Below the pieces are notes generated by a model that saw only the letters and a list, made by a program, of their open reading frames with translations, was not told where the DNA came from and did no database searches. This document shows positions 1 through 9,432 of a DNA stretch of 64,000 nt, piece after piece. Both the position numbers and the translations under genes were made by a program. Source of the DNA: Lentisphaerota bacterium (GTDB taxonomy: Bacteria; Verrucomicrobiota; Lentisphaeria; Oligosphaerales; JABHEG01); assembly GCA_018676675.1 (NCBI GenBank), contig JABHEG010000028.1, positions 1 through 64,000 on the forward strand. Reading direction: 5' to 3'. Position 1 is the stretch's first letter. The number at the start of each line of letters is the position of its first letter.

Positions 1-156
1 GCCGGAAACATAGCCCATCACCGTGAACGCTGACACGCCGACCTGAGATTCTCCCGGAGGAGTGGAGGAAGGGACAGCCGGTTCGGCGGCGGCGCGTATG
101 CGCCACATCTCCGTGTTCTTCTTCTCTCGACTCCGTGCCTCAGTGTACTTCGTGGT

Positions 157-708
157 TCAGGTCCGGAGTCCCGTTCCGGTTTCTTTGGACAACGCGCCTT
201 TGGCATCTCCTACTTGGCCGGACTTCTCGTCTATGCCAGGTGAACTCCACCAATAGTTGCACGCCGCACCCCACCAGCGCGGCATAACCCGCCAGTCATT
301 GTGCAGAGCGTCCCCGAGGAGGATCTTGCCACTCGGGTTCCTCACGCTGATGATCTGGCGGCCGTTGGCTGAGTTCCCGTTACACGCGTAGCCGTAGCCC
401 CACTTCCGACGGCCCTGGCCACTCCCGAAGGCCTGCGTCGGACGCAGAGGGCAAAGCATAGCATTGTCGTCCGGGACGTAGGTCTGGATATGGTCAAGGT
501 ACTTCGGTCGCGGATCATCTGCCCAGGGGCTGACATCCCGGCTCCGCGGCAGGCGCTGCTCCTGATCGCTGACGTACATCTGCGCTCCGGTTCCCAACTG
601 CTTCAGATGACTCAAACAGGTTGTCTGCAGGCCTTTCGCACGGGCGTTCTGGAGCGCTGGCAACAGCATGGAAGCCAGAAACGCGATGATCGCGGTAACG
701 ACAATCAT
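157..708 (-). pseudogene. Decayed type II pseudopilin (DUF1559-like) remnant
   Basis: The reading frame contains IIAFLASMLLPALQNAR, which matches the second half of the prepilin N-terminal helix (usual form [19 protein letters not shown]). The FTLIE processing motif itself is absent, and I do not find it in the other minus-strand frames just upstream. The middle matches the family (CLSHLKQLGTGAQMY, then NPSGKILLGDALH), but the usual C-terminal block (HGGGANFLFADGHV) is missing. The first possible ATG is at 708; the open frame extends to 843. With both conserved ends gone it is most likely a pseudogene. A divergent start or assembly error is possible. Confidence 0.45.
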
Positions 709-938
709 GTATGAAGCAGGGCCAACTATCACCACTTGGTCGCTTGTGCACAGCGGGAATGCGGGAGATGTCGGTCTCGGAGATCCCGACCCACTGAATG
801 TGGAGCTTCGGAACTGGCCCCGTCCGGCTTGTCCCTCCCCCACGCGCTCTGTACTTGCATAGACCTGCGTGTCGTTCCATTGTTGACCGTGCTGTTTGTT
901 GCTGGATGTGTTGCGCCGTTTTGGGGTTCATGCCGTCG

Positions 939-1859
939 ATGCTGAAGTTTGTCGTCATTCGGGTTCTGCAGGCTGTGCCGGTGTTGCTGGCGATTGCCGT
1001 GTTGACATTCTGCATGGTGCGGCTTGCTCCCGGCGATCCCTTCAGCGATGAGAAGAACATGCCGGAGGAGATCCGGGCCAACCTGCTCGCCCGCTATGGC
1101 TTGAATGATCCACTTCCGAAGCAGTTTGTCCGGTTCATGGGGGATCTGTTTCGTGGTGATCTGCCGTCCTACAAGTACGTGGGGCGTACGGTGAACGAGC
1201 TCATCGCCCAGGCGTTTCCGGTCTCGTTGGAGTTGGGGCTCTATGCGTTGGTGGTGGCCCTTGCCGTGGGGTTGCCTGCAGGGGTGATCGCTGCGCTCAA
1301 ACGGAACTCAGCCTGGGACTATTTGCCGATGTCTGCTGCGATGACGGGAATCTGTCTGCCGACATTTGTCATGGGGCCGCTGTTGGCGCTGGTTCTGGCT
1401 GTGTGGTTGGGTTGGTTGAACCCGCTGGGCTGGGAGAGCTGGTCGGACCGGATCCTGCCTTCGCTGACACTCGGGCTCTATTACGCCGCGTATGTTGCGC
1501 GGCTGGCCCGGGGCGGAATGCTCGAAATTCTGTCGCAGGATTTCATTCGGACGGCCCGGGCAAAGGGGCTGCCTGAACGTACCGTAGTCTTGAAGCATGC
1601 GCTTAAGGGGGGGCTCCTGCCGGTGGTTTCCTTCCTCGGACCTGCTTTTGCCGGGATGATCAGCGGCTCGTTCGTGGTCGAGACGATCTTCTTTGTGCCG
1701 GGGTTGGGCAGATTCTTCGTGAATGCTGCCTTCAATCGCGACTACACGATGGTCATGGGAACCGTTCTCTTTTACGCCACTCTGATCATTCTTCTGAATC
1801 TGGTGGTCGACGTCGCTTACGTACTTATCAATCCCAAGGCGAGGCTAACCGATGCCTGA
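939..1859 (+). CDS. oppB: Oligopeptide ABC transporter permease OppB
   Basis: Inner-membrane permease of an oligopeptide/dipeptide importer. The 306-residue product begins MLKFVVIRVLQAVPVL, close to the start and length of E. coli OppB, so I chose the ATG at 939; an in-frame ATG at 930 is the alternative. Family landmarks are MVRLAPGDPF, the EAA loop region FIRTARAKGLPERTVVLKHALK near residues 200-222, and the C-terminal FFVPGLGRFFVNAAFNRDY. About six membrane segments are visible. The stop overlaps the oppC start by 8 bases, which suggests translational coupling. No substrate-binding protein gene is adjacent. Confidence 0.9.
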   Translation: MLKFVVIRVLQAVPVLLAIAVLTFCMVRLAPGDPFSDEKNMPEEIRANLLARYGLNDPLPKQFVRFMGDLFRGDLPSYKYVGRTVNELIAQAFPVSLELGLYALVVALAVGLPAGVIAALKRNSAWDYLPMSAAMTGICLPTFVMGPLLALVLAVWLGWLNPLGWESWSDRILPSLTLGLYYAAYVARLARGGMLEILSQDFIRTARAKGLPERTVVLKHALKGGLLPVVSFLGPAFAGMISGSFVVETIFFVPGLGRFFVNAAFNRDYTMVMGTVLFYATLIILLNLVVDVAYVLINPKARLTDA

Positions 1860-2760
1860 CAAGGCACATGCAGAACCCGCCTCGTCTTCGGGAGTGGCCC
1901 CGTCTCGCCCAGTGGGCAGCTCGCTGTGGCGGGATGCCTGGTACCGCCTGGGGCGGAACCGGATGGCATTGTTAGGCCTGGTTTTCTTCGTTGTGGTAAC
2001 GCTCCTCTGCTCCCTTGCGCCGTGGCTGAGCTCCTATCGCTACAACGCTACGGACCTGGCTTACGGTGCTCGAGGTCCGTGTGCCGAGCACTTGCTTGGG
2101 ACCGACACGCTTGGGAGAGACCTCCTTGCACGGTGCCTGTACGGGGGGCGGGTCTCGATTTCGGTAGGGTTTCTGGCCACCGGCGTTTCACTCCTGATCG
2201 GCGTTCTGTACGGTGCTGTCTCAGGCTTTGTCGGGGGCAAGACCGATTCGGTGATGATGCGCCTGGTTGACATCCTTTACGCTCTGCCTTTCACGGTGTT
2301 TGTTATTCTCCTGATGGTGGCGTTTGGACAGGACATCCGCCTGCTCTTCGTCGCGATTGGGGCCGTAACGTGGTTGACGATGGCCCGGATCGTTCGTGGC
2401 CAGGTCCTGAGCATTCGTGAACAGGAATACATCGATGCGGCTATCGCCCTTGGGTTGAGCCGTCCACGGATCATCCTTCGTCACGTCATCCCCAACGTGC
2501 TTGGTCCGATCATCGTATATGCGACGTTGACGGTTCCGTCGGTCATGCTCCTGGAGGCGATGCTCAGCTTTCTTGGTCTGGGTATCCAACCGCCGATGAG
2601 TTCGTGGGGAGTATTGATCAAGGAGGGCGCGGCGAAGATGGATGTCTACCCGTGGTTACTCATCGGTCCTGCTCTGTTCTTCTCGTTGACGCTGTTTTCG
2701 CTGAATTTCCTCGGAGATGGCTTGCGGGATGCGCTGGATCCTGAATCCGCCCGGGATTGA
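1852..2760 (+). CDS. oppC: Oligopeptide ABC transporter permease OppC
   Basis: Second permease subunit, 302 residues, the same length as E. coli OppC. It has the OppC-type N-terminal domain (SLWRDAWYRLGRNRMALLG), then LLGTDTLGRDLLARCLYGGR, about six membrane segments, and the EAA loop EYIDAAIALGLSRPRIILRH that docks the ATPase. The C-terminal motif MLSFLGLGIQPP is typical. It overlaps oppB by 8 bases and is followed 30 bases later by oppD. Confidence 0.9.
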   Translation: MPDKAHAEPASSSGVAPSRPVGSSLWRDAWYRLGRNRMALLGLVFFVVVTLLCSLAPWLSSYRYNATDLAYGARGPCAEHLLGTDTLGRDLLARCLYGGRVSISVGFLATGVSLLIGVLYGAVSGFVGGKTDSVMMRLVDILYALPFTVFVILLMVAFGQDIRLLFVAIGAVTWLTMARIVRGQVLSIREQEYIDAAIALGLSRPRIILRHVIPNVLGPIIVYATLTVPSVMLLEAMLSFLGLGIQPPMSSWGVLIKEGAAKMDVYPWLLIGPALFFSLTLFSLNFLGDGLRDALDPESARD

Positions 2761-2790
2761 TGTGGTTAGTGGGGAGACTATTGGACAGAC

Positions 2791-3771
2791 ATGCCTCTGC
2801 TTGATGTGAACAACCTGGCAACGCATTTTCACACGCGGCATGGGGTCGTTCGTGCGGTGGATGGCGTCTCTTTCTCGCTGGAGGCGGGTGAGACCCTCGG
2901 AATCGTGGGCGAATCCGGCTCCGGGAAGTCGGTGACGTGTTACTCGCTGCTTGGTCTGCTGCCGATGCCGCCGGCGCGGATCGAGAGTGGCACGGCTCAT
3001 TTCGGGGGGATCGATCTGCTGGCCTGTACGCAGAAGGAACTGCGGGGGGTGCGGGGTTCCCGGATCAGTATGATCTTCCAGGACCCGATGACCTGCCTGA
3101 ACCCCTATCTGCGCATTTCTACACAACTCATAGAGCCATTACTTCACCACGCTCGGATCTCGAAGCCTGACGCCCTGGATCGGGCTGTGAAGGCGCTGGA
3201 CGACGTCGGCATCCCCGATGCCGCGAGGCGGATCCGTGATTACCCGCACGAGTTTTCAGGCGGGATGCGACAGCGTGTCATGATCGCCATGGGCCTGCTC
3301 ACGCGGCCGGAAGTCCTGATTGCCGACGAGCCGACGACCGCGCTGGATGTGACCGTACAGGCGCAGATCCTCGACTTGATCCGCGACCGTCAACGAGAAC
3401 TGCAGACCGCGGTCATTCTGGTTACCCATGATCTGGGAGTTGTGTCTGCCGCGTGCGACCGGGTCATGGTCATGTATGCGGGGCGGATTATGGAGTCAGG
3501 GAGTATCCAGAACATCTTCCATCAGACGCAACACCCCTACACTCATGCGCTGCAGTGCTCTCTGCCTTCCCTACATCGGCAGGGCGAGCGTCTCCAGACG
3601 ATTCCCGGGATGCCACCCGAACTCACCGCGGTCTTCCCCGGCTGTCCGTTTGCCCCTCGGTGTGAGTTCGCTACCGACATATGCGCTCGGCCCACTGAAC
3701 TGCTTCAGACGGAGAAGGGGCATTTTACGGCCTGTACTCGTGCCCAGATGGGCGAGATTTCCCTCATGTGA
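2791..3771 (+). CDS. oppD: Oligopeptide ABC transporter ATP-binding protein OppD
   Basis: ATPase subunit of 326 residues that powers the importer. Walker A is GESGSGKS, the ABC signature is FSGGMRQRV, and Walker B is [12 protein letters not shown], followed by the H-loop VTHDLG. The C-terminal oligopeptide-family region holds clustered cysteines ([17 protein letters not shown]), as in DppD/OppD proteins. The usual second ATPase, OppF, is missing: the next gene is a URO-D family protein 51 bases downstream. OppF and the binding protein must be encoded elsewhere, or OppD may act as a homodimer. Confidence 0.9.
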   Translation: MPLLDVNNLATHFHTRHGVVRAVDGVSFSLEAGETLGIVGESGSGKSVTCYSLLGLLPMPPARIESGTAHFGGIDLLACTQKELRGVRGSRISMIFQDPMTCLNPYLRISTQLIEPLLHHARISKPDALDRAVKALDDVGIPDAARRIRDYPHEFSGGMRQRVMIAMGLLTRPEVLIADEPTTALDVTVQAQILDLIRDRQRELQTAVILVTHDLGVVSAACDRVMVMYAGRIMESGSIQNIFHQTQHPYTHALQCSLPSLHRQGERLQTIPGMPPELTAVFPGCPFAPRCEFATDICARPTELLQTEKGHFTACTRAQMGEISLM

Positions 3772-3822
3772 CTCTGTGAATCAGGAACAGACCATCCTTA
3801 CCCAGAGAGGCCGCTGAAAATC

Positions 3823-4893
3823 ATGACTGAGCTGACGACCCGCGAGCGATTTCAACGGATGTACGAGCACCGGGAAGCGGACCGAGTCCCGATGGTCGGG
3901 GGACCATGGGGTACGACGCTGGCGCGCTGGCGCCGTGAGGGCATGCCGGAGGGGGCCGACTTTACGGATTACTTCGGCCTCGACCGCGTGGCTGGAATAG
4001 CCGGGGACACGAGCCCTCGTTTCCCCACCCGCGTCGTGGAGGAAACCGATGAGTACGTGATCCGCTTCGACAAGTGGGGCACCACATCAATGAACTGGAA
4101 ACACACCAGTTCCACCCCCGAGTGGATCGACCGAACCATCGTTGACCGGGCATCCTGGGAGATGGCCAAAGAGCGCATGGCCATGGGCCGAGATCGCGTC
4201 AACTGGGATCACTTGAAGGCGAATTACGCGACGTGGCGCGAGAAGGACTGGTGGATCCAGGGGGGACTGTGGTTCGGATTCGACGTGACCCACTCCCGGA
4301 TTGTGGGAACCGAGCATCTTCTCATGATGATGGCCGATGACCCCGAACTGGTCATAGATATCTTCAATACCGAACTGGATTGCAGCCTGCAGATCCTCGA
4401 TATGGTCTGGGCCGACGGCTACACCTTTGACGCGATCAGATGGCCCGATGATATGGGCTACCGCAACGGCCCATTCTTCTCGGTGGATATGTATCGCGAG
4501 ATTCTGAAGCCCGTGCAGAAGCGTGCCATCGAGTGGGCTCACGAGAAGGGGATTGTGGCGAATCTACACTCATGCGGCGACATCAATCCCCTCGTGCCGG
4601 AACTCCTGGATATCGGTCTCGATGCCCTCAACCCTCTGGAGGTCAAAGCCGGAATGGACCCCGCGTACCTGAAGCAGACGTACGGGGATCAGCTTGTCCT
4701 GCATGGTGGCATCAATGCCATGCTCTGGGACGACATCGATGCGATCGAGGCCGAGATTCGCCGCCTTCTCCCCATCCTCAAAGAGAACGGTGGGTACATC
4801 TTCCAGGAAGACCATTCCATTCCGGACAGCGTCAGCCTGGAGAACTATCGGCGTATCGTGGTGATCACCCGGGAGCTGGGGAGCTACTCATAG
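3823..4893 (+). CDS. Uroporphyrinogen decarboxylase (URO-D) superfamily protein, probable methyltransferase-like
   Basis: A 356-residue TIM-barrel protein of the URO-D superfamily. The motif LHSCGDINPLVPELLDIG followed by NPLEVKAGMD matches the metal-binding His-x-Cys region of MtaA/CmuA-like methyltransferases rather than true HemE. Expected roles are methyl transfer to or from corrinoid proteins; the substrate is unknown. It lies 51 bases after oppD on the same strand and may be co-transcribed with the transporter. Its 3' end overlaps the convergent secreted-protein gene by 10 bases. An orphan corrinoid protein is encoded at 49444. Confidence 0.8.
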   Translation: MTELTTRERFQRMYEHREADRVPMVGGPWGTTLARWRREGMPEGADFTDYFGLDRVAGIAGDTSPRFPTRVVEETDEYVIRFDKWGTTSMNWKHTSSTPEWIDRTIVDRASWEMAKERMAMGRDRVNWDHLKANYATWREKDWWIQGGLWFGFDVTHSRIVGTEHLLMMMADDPELVIDIFNTELDCSLQILDMVWADGYTFDAIRWPDDMGYRNGPFFSVDMYREILKPVQKRAIEWAHEKGIVANLHSCGDINPLVPELLDIGLDALNPLEVKAGMDPAYLKQTYGDQLVLHGGINAMLWDDIDAIEAEIRRLLPILKENGGYIFQEDHSIPDSVSLENYRRIVVITRELGSYS

Positions 4894-7763
4894 ACCAGCC
4901 AGGCGGAGGCGGTGCAGTCACGGTCTGAGCGCACGCGCAGCCAGTGGGCATCATAGCCTTCCGGGAACTCGTGGACCACGGTTTCCCCACCCGGAACCGA
5001 GAACGTCCGGTAACGATGCCAGGCGGTGTGATCCACGTTCACTTCGACCGTGACCCGAACGGGCTTGTCCGCGTTGTGGGACAGCGTCAGTGTCTTCTTG
5101 TCATACCCGGTCATCAGATAGGGATCCGAGGGCTTGCCTGCGGAGACGTCGGCGTCCTTCCACGGTCCGCCCCGGCCAACCGGCTTCCCGAGTTTCCATA
5201 GGTCATCAATCGCCCCGAACCACAGCCCATGGCCAGCCGTGTCCGCGAAGAACTGGCCATCGGGTCGCGCATCGGTTCGCGTTCCGCTCACGACCAGCAG
5301 GCCGCGCCACGTGCAGAAATCCACGATCTGCTTCCCATGGGATGCCACTGGTTTGATCTTGAGTATGCCCGCCTCCCGGGGCTTCTCGTAGAACGTGCCG
5401 TGGAGGTTCATCAGGTAGCGTTCGGACTCACATTCGCGGATGCCTCGCGGCCAGCCTGTTGTGAAGGGGCGGTCGTACCGGGGATCGCCCTTTGGGAGAC
5501 GGTACCGTTTCCCCTTTGCGCGAAGGATGACCGACGCCGTGTCAACTGAGAACTCCTGTTTGGTTGCGGCAATATCCCGCATTTCCTGTGACCGGTCCTC
5601 AGCAGGATCGGCAAACACGAGGGTCTCGTTCACCTCGCGGTACGTCTCCGAAACGCTGCCGCCAGTCGTGGCGCTTCGGCGCAGGACCTGGAGGTTGAGA
5701 TTGTGTTTTCCGGGTCGGATCCATGCGGCTGAAGCGCCGTCATCCCTCACCTCGGCCAACGCAGCGAAGAGCGTTCCATAGTCCTCGGGCGCGTGCCCGG
5801 TTTCTCCGTAGCTGAAGTGTGCTGTTGCCACGCAATCGCGTTCGGCCGTGAGGCGGATCCACGCCGCTTCAAGCTCTGCGGGAAAGAGCTGGTGTGTGTA
5901 GCCGGAGGCGGGAACGGTGATGCTCCCGTAAAGGGACCAGTCGCGCGTTCCTCTCCGGTCGACCTCCACGGCAAAGGTAACCGGCTGGCCCTCTTCGGCC
6001 GTCTCGATGGGTTCCGGTGCGGTGGCCGGCTTCAGGAACCGCCCACCAAGGGACTCGGGCAGGTCCGTGACGGCCACGTCCGAGGGTGGTCCGGCGACAG
6101 GCTCTACAAAGCAGAGGTGGGGCAGTCCGTAGTCGTTCCCTTTGTGCGGGATGGCGTGCCCTGGGATGTTGATCGGGCCCGCGGGAAACCGGCGTTGGTA
6201 GACGTGGTCGGAGTGGCCTTCCCACTCGGTCGCCATATCGGTCCGCTTCCAGCCCGGCAGCTCGATCTTCGGTCGACTGTCCACGGCCAGGTAGACGGTG
6301 ACGGCGCGGTCGACTCGAAATGTGTATCCTGGGGCGGGTTCGTGGTAATCGCCTCGAGCGATCGTGACCCGGGGGAGCGGGGCGAGCTTTCCCGGGAGTT
6401 CGTCGAGCACAAAACGTCTACTGCAACGCAAGATGTCGGGCCCTGCTCCCGCGGCCCTGATCCCCCCGCCGACGGCTAGGTGGAGGCAGCGCCGCTTGAA
6501 GCCGGCGATGGCGTAGGGCACTGACGGTTCGCCAGCTTTCACCGGGTCGTTCACCCAGGGGCCACCCCAGCCAACCCGTGGTCCCCAGGTCCTGATCTCG
6601 TCCACGTGCCCAAACCAGTAGTTTGATTCCGACTGCCCGGCCAGAGGATTCGCCATGATCGACGTGTCGTCCGATGCCAGCACGACTTGCCCATTCCAGT
6701 GACAGAAATCCGGAACGTACCGGTGATGGGTCGCCATTGGGCTCAGTCCGGCGCTGTTGGTGGCCGAGAACGTCTTTGGGAAATCCCAGAAGATGCCGTG
6801 CATGTCCATCATGAGTTGTCCCGGGGCGATCTCCCGGATGCGGGGCCACTCGGTGTACCAGCCGCCGTGCCCGTCATAGGTCCATGTTCCCTTCGGAAGG
6901 CGGTAGGTGTACCAGGTCCCCCCGTCCAGGAGCTTCAGGACGACGGATCGGCGATCCCAACCGACCGCCCACACCGGGCTGGTCTCGTCGGGCGAGCCAT
7001 AGATACCGTTCGGGCCACTGACTTCCGTGAACTGCCGGCGCTCAATGATGCGCCATTCGTTACCATCCCATTCGGCGAGGACGCCGTTGTCTTCGCTGTT
7101 TTCAGGTGGGCCTCCCACGAGCAGGTCTTTGAGGGGGTGCCCCTTGACACTCCTCTCGCCGTTGTTGGTGATCACGTAGCGTCCCTGTCCGGTGTAGCCG
7201 CCCTTACCATGCCACCCAGGGACCGGCTTCCTGAACAGCAGTGTTACAGCCAGTGAATGGACGTCCACTTCATAGATGCGCCCTTCCATGTCGAAGTAGT
7301 ACACTTTGTTGGCAGGATCAGTGAGGTGTCGTGAGACGGCAGTATGGCGGCCGTTCATTCGGCTGTAGGGAATTGTGCGGACCGTGCCGGCTTTGTCGAT
7401 CACGTAGGGCCCGATGAAGAGCTGTTGGGACTCGCGGTGGATCATACGACCCGCGGGCGTCCCTCCGATGCTTTCTGGCCGCACGTCCAACTTCATGTCC
7501 GCATCGATGGTGTACAGCTTGTCGTTGCTGCCTGCAGGGCAGTGCGGTGAGTAGGTGATCGACCACAGCTTCCCTGCCCATGGGACCACCGCCCCGATGC
7601 CGCACTCTCCTCCTGTTCCCGAGGTCCTTCCCTGCGCATCGAGGGTGCTGTTAAACGCTGCAAGATGAGGGTAGACGCCGCTCACCCGGACTGGCTGTGC
7701 TGCCGACAGTCCCACCGTCGATACCGTCAGTAATGATGTCATTGCCATGCCTCGAATGCTCAT
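4884..7763 (-). CDS. Large secreted protein with a duplicated module, function unknown
   Basis: 959 residues with an N-terminal signal peptide (MSIRGMAMTSLLTVSTVGLSA). The first part looks like a beta-propeller (repeated short strands such as YYFDMEGRIYEVDVHSLAV). The protein contains a duplicated module: NYWFGHVDEIRTWG...VGWGGPW near residue 400 resembles GLWFGAIDDLWKLG...VGRGGPW near residue 880. A second pair ends in WIRLTAERDCVATAHFSYG and WLRVRSDRDCTASAWLVYE. I recognise no catalytic motif. A carbohydrate-related or surface role is inferred from the signal peptide and neighbours only. Confidence 0.75.
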   Translation of the reverse strand: MSIRGMAMTSLLTVSTVGLSAAQPVRVSGVYPHLAAFNSTLDAQGRTSGTGGECGIGAVVPWAGKLWSITYSPHCPAGSNDKLYTIDADMKLDVRPESIGGTPAGRMIHRESQQLFIGPYVIDKAGTVRTIPYSRMNGRHTAVSRHLTDPANKVYYFDMEGRIYEVDVHSLAVTLLFRKPVPGWHGKGGYTGQGRYVITNNGERSVKGHPLKDLLVGGPPENSEDNGVLAEWDGNEWRIIERRQFTEVSGPNGIYGSPDETSPVWAVGWDRRSVVLKLLDGGTWYTYRLPKGTWTYDGHGGWYTEWPRIREIAPGQLMMDMHGIFWDFPKTFSATNSAGLSPMATHHRYVPDFCHWNGQVVLASDDTSIMANPLAGQSESNYWFGHVDEIRTWGPRVGWGGPWVNDPVKAGEPSVPYAIAGFKRRCLHLAVGGGIRAAGAGPDILRCSRRFVLDELPGKLAPLPRVTIARGDYHEPAPGYTFRVDRAVTVYLAVDSRPKIELPGWKRTDMATEWEGHSDHVYQRRFPAGPINIPGHAIPHKGNDYGLPHLCFVEPVAGPPSDVAVTDLPESLGGRFLKPATAPEPIETAEEGQPVTFAVEVDRRGTRDWSLYGSITVPASGYTHQLFPAELEAAWIRLTAERDCVATAHFSYGETGHAPEDYGTLFAALAEVRDDGASAAWIRPGKHNLNLQVLRRSATTGGSVSETYREVNETLVFADPAEDRSQEMRDIAATKQEFSVDTASVILRAKGKRYRLPKGDPRYDRPFTTGWPRGIRECESERYLMNLHGTFYEKPREAGILKIKPVASHGKQIVDFCTWRGLLVVSGTRTDARPDGQFFADTAGHGLWFGAIDDLWKLGKPVGRGGPWKDADVSAGKPSDPYLMTGYDKKTLTLSHNADKPVRVTVEVNVDHTAWHRYRTFSVPGGETVVHEFPEGYDAHWLRVRSDRDCTASAWLVYE

Positions 7764-7782
7764 TCTGCGCCTCGTCGCCGTA

Positions 7783-7810
7783 CGTATAGTCTGCGAGTGC
7801 CTTCGGTCAA
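7783..7810 (-). promoter_or_regulatory. Candidate sigma-70 promoter for the 4884-7763 gene
   Basis: On the minus strand TTGACC (7805-7810) and TATACG (7783-7788) are separated by 16 bases. Transcription would start about 12 bases before the ATG at 7763, giving a very short leader that still includes GAGG near the start codon. The -10 box is imperfect. Confidence 0.35.
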
Positions 7811-7954
7811 TTCTCTCTTGGTGTTGCTATAATAGCACCCGTGGAGAGATGGTGCAAGACGCGTGAGACGCCAGCTCGGTGAACGATGGTGTGGCGGTCG
7901 CTTGTGCGAGTTGGGGCCTGTCTGAGCCGTGACTATCGGGAGCGGTTGCCCCAA

Positions 7955-8030
7955 GGCGTCGCGGGATGGCACCCCCTCCCACATTGGTCTGGCCGGTCTT
8001 GACGTGTTCGAAGGGCTGCCACGCCCCGAT
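7955..8030 (-). repeat. Dispersed ~75-base palindromic repeat, copy A
   Basis: Read on the minus strand it opens with ATCGGGGCGTGGCAGCCC (8013-8030) and closes with AATGTGGGAGGGGGTGCCAT followed by a CGCGACG stretch. The same two ends, in the same order and spacing, occur at 37264-37337. It lies just downstream of the stop codon of the response regulator, where it could also shape transcript ends. Confidence 0.65.
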
Positions 8031-8035
8031 CGATT

Positions 8036-9400
<1,365 letters not shown>

Positions 9401-9432
9401 GACGGAGAGGTCGGTATCCTGATTGGGGCTGT

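Noticed and set aside
7760..7984. 74-codon minus-strand open frame upstream of the secreted protein
   Set aside because: No motif; overlaps the promoter region and a dispersed repeat.
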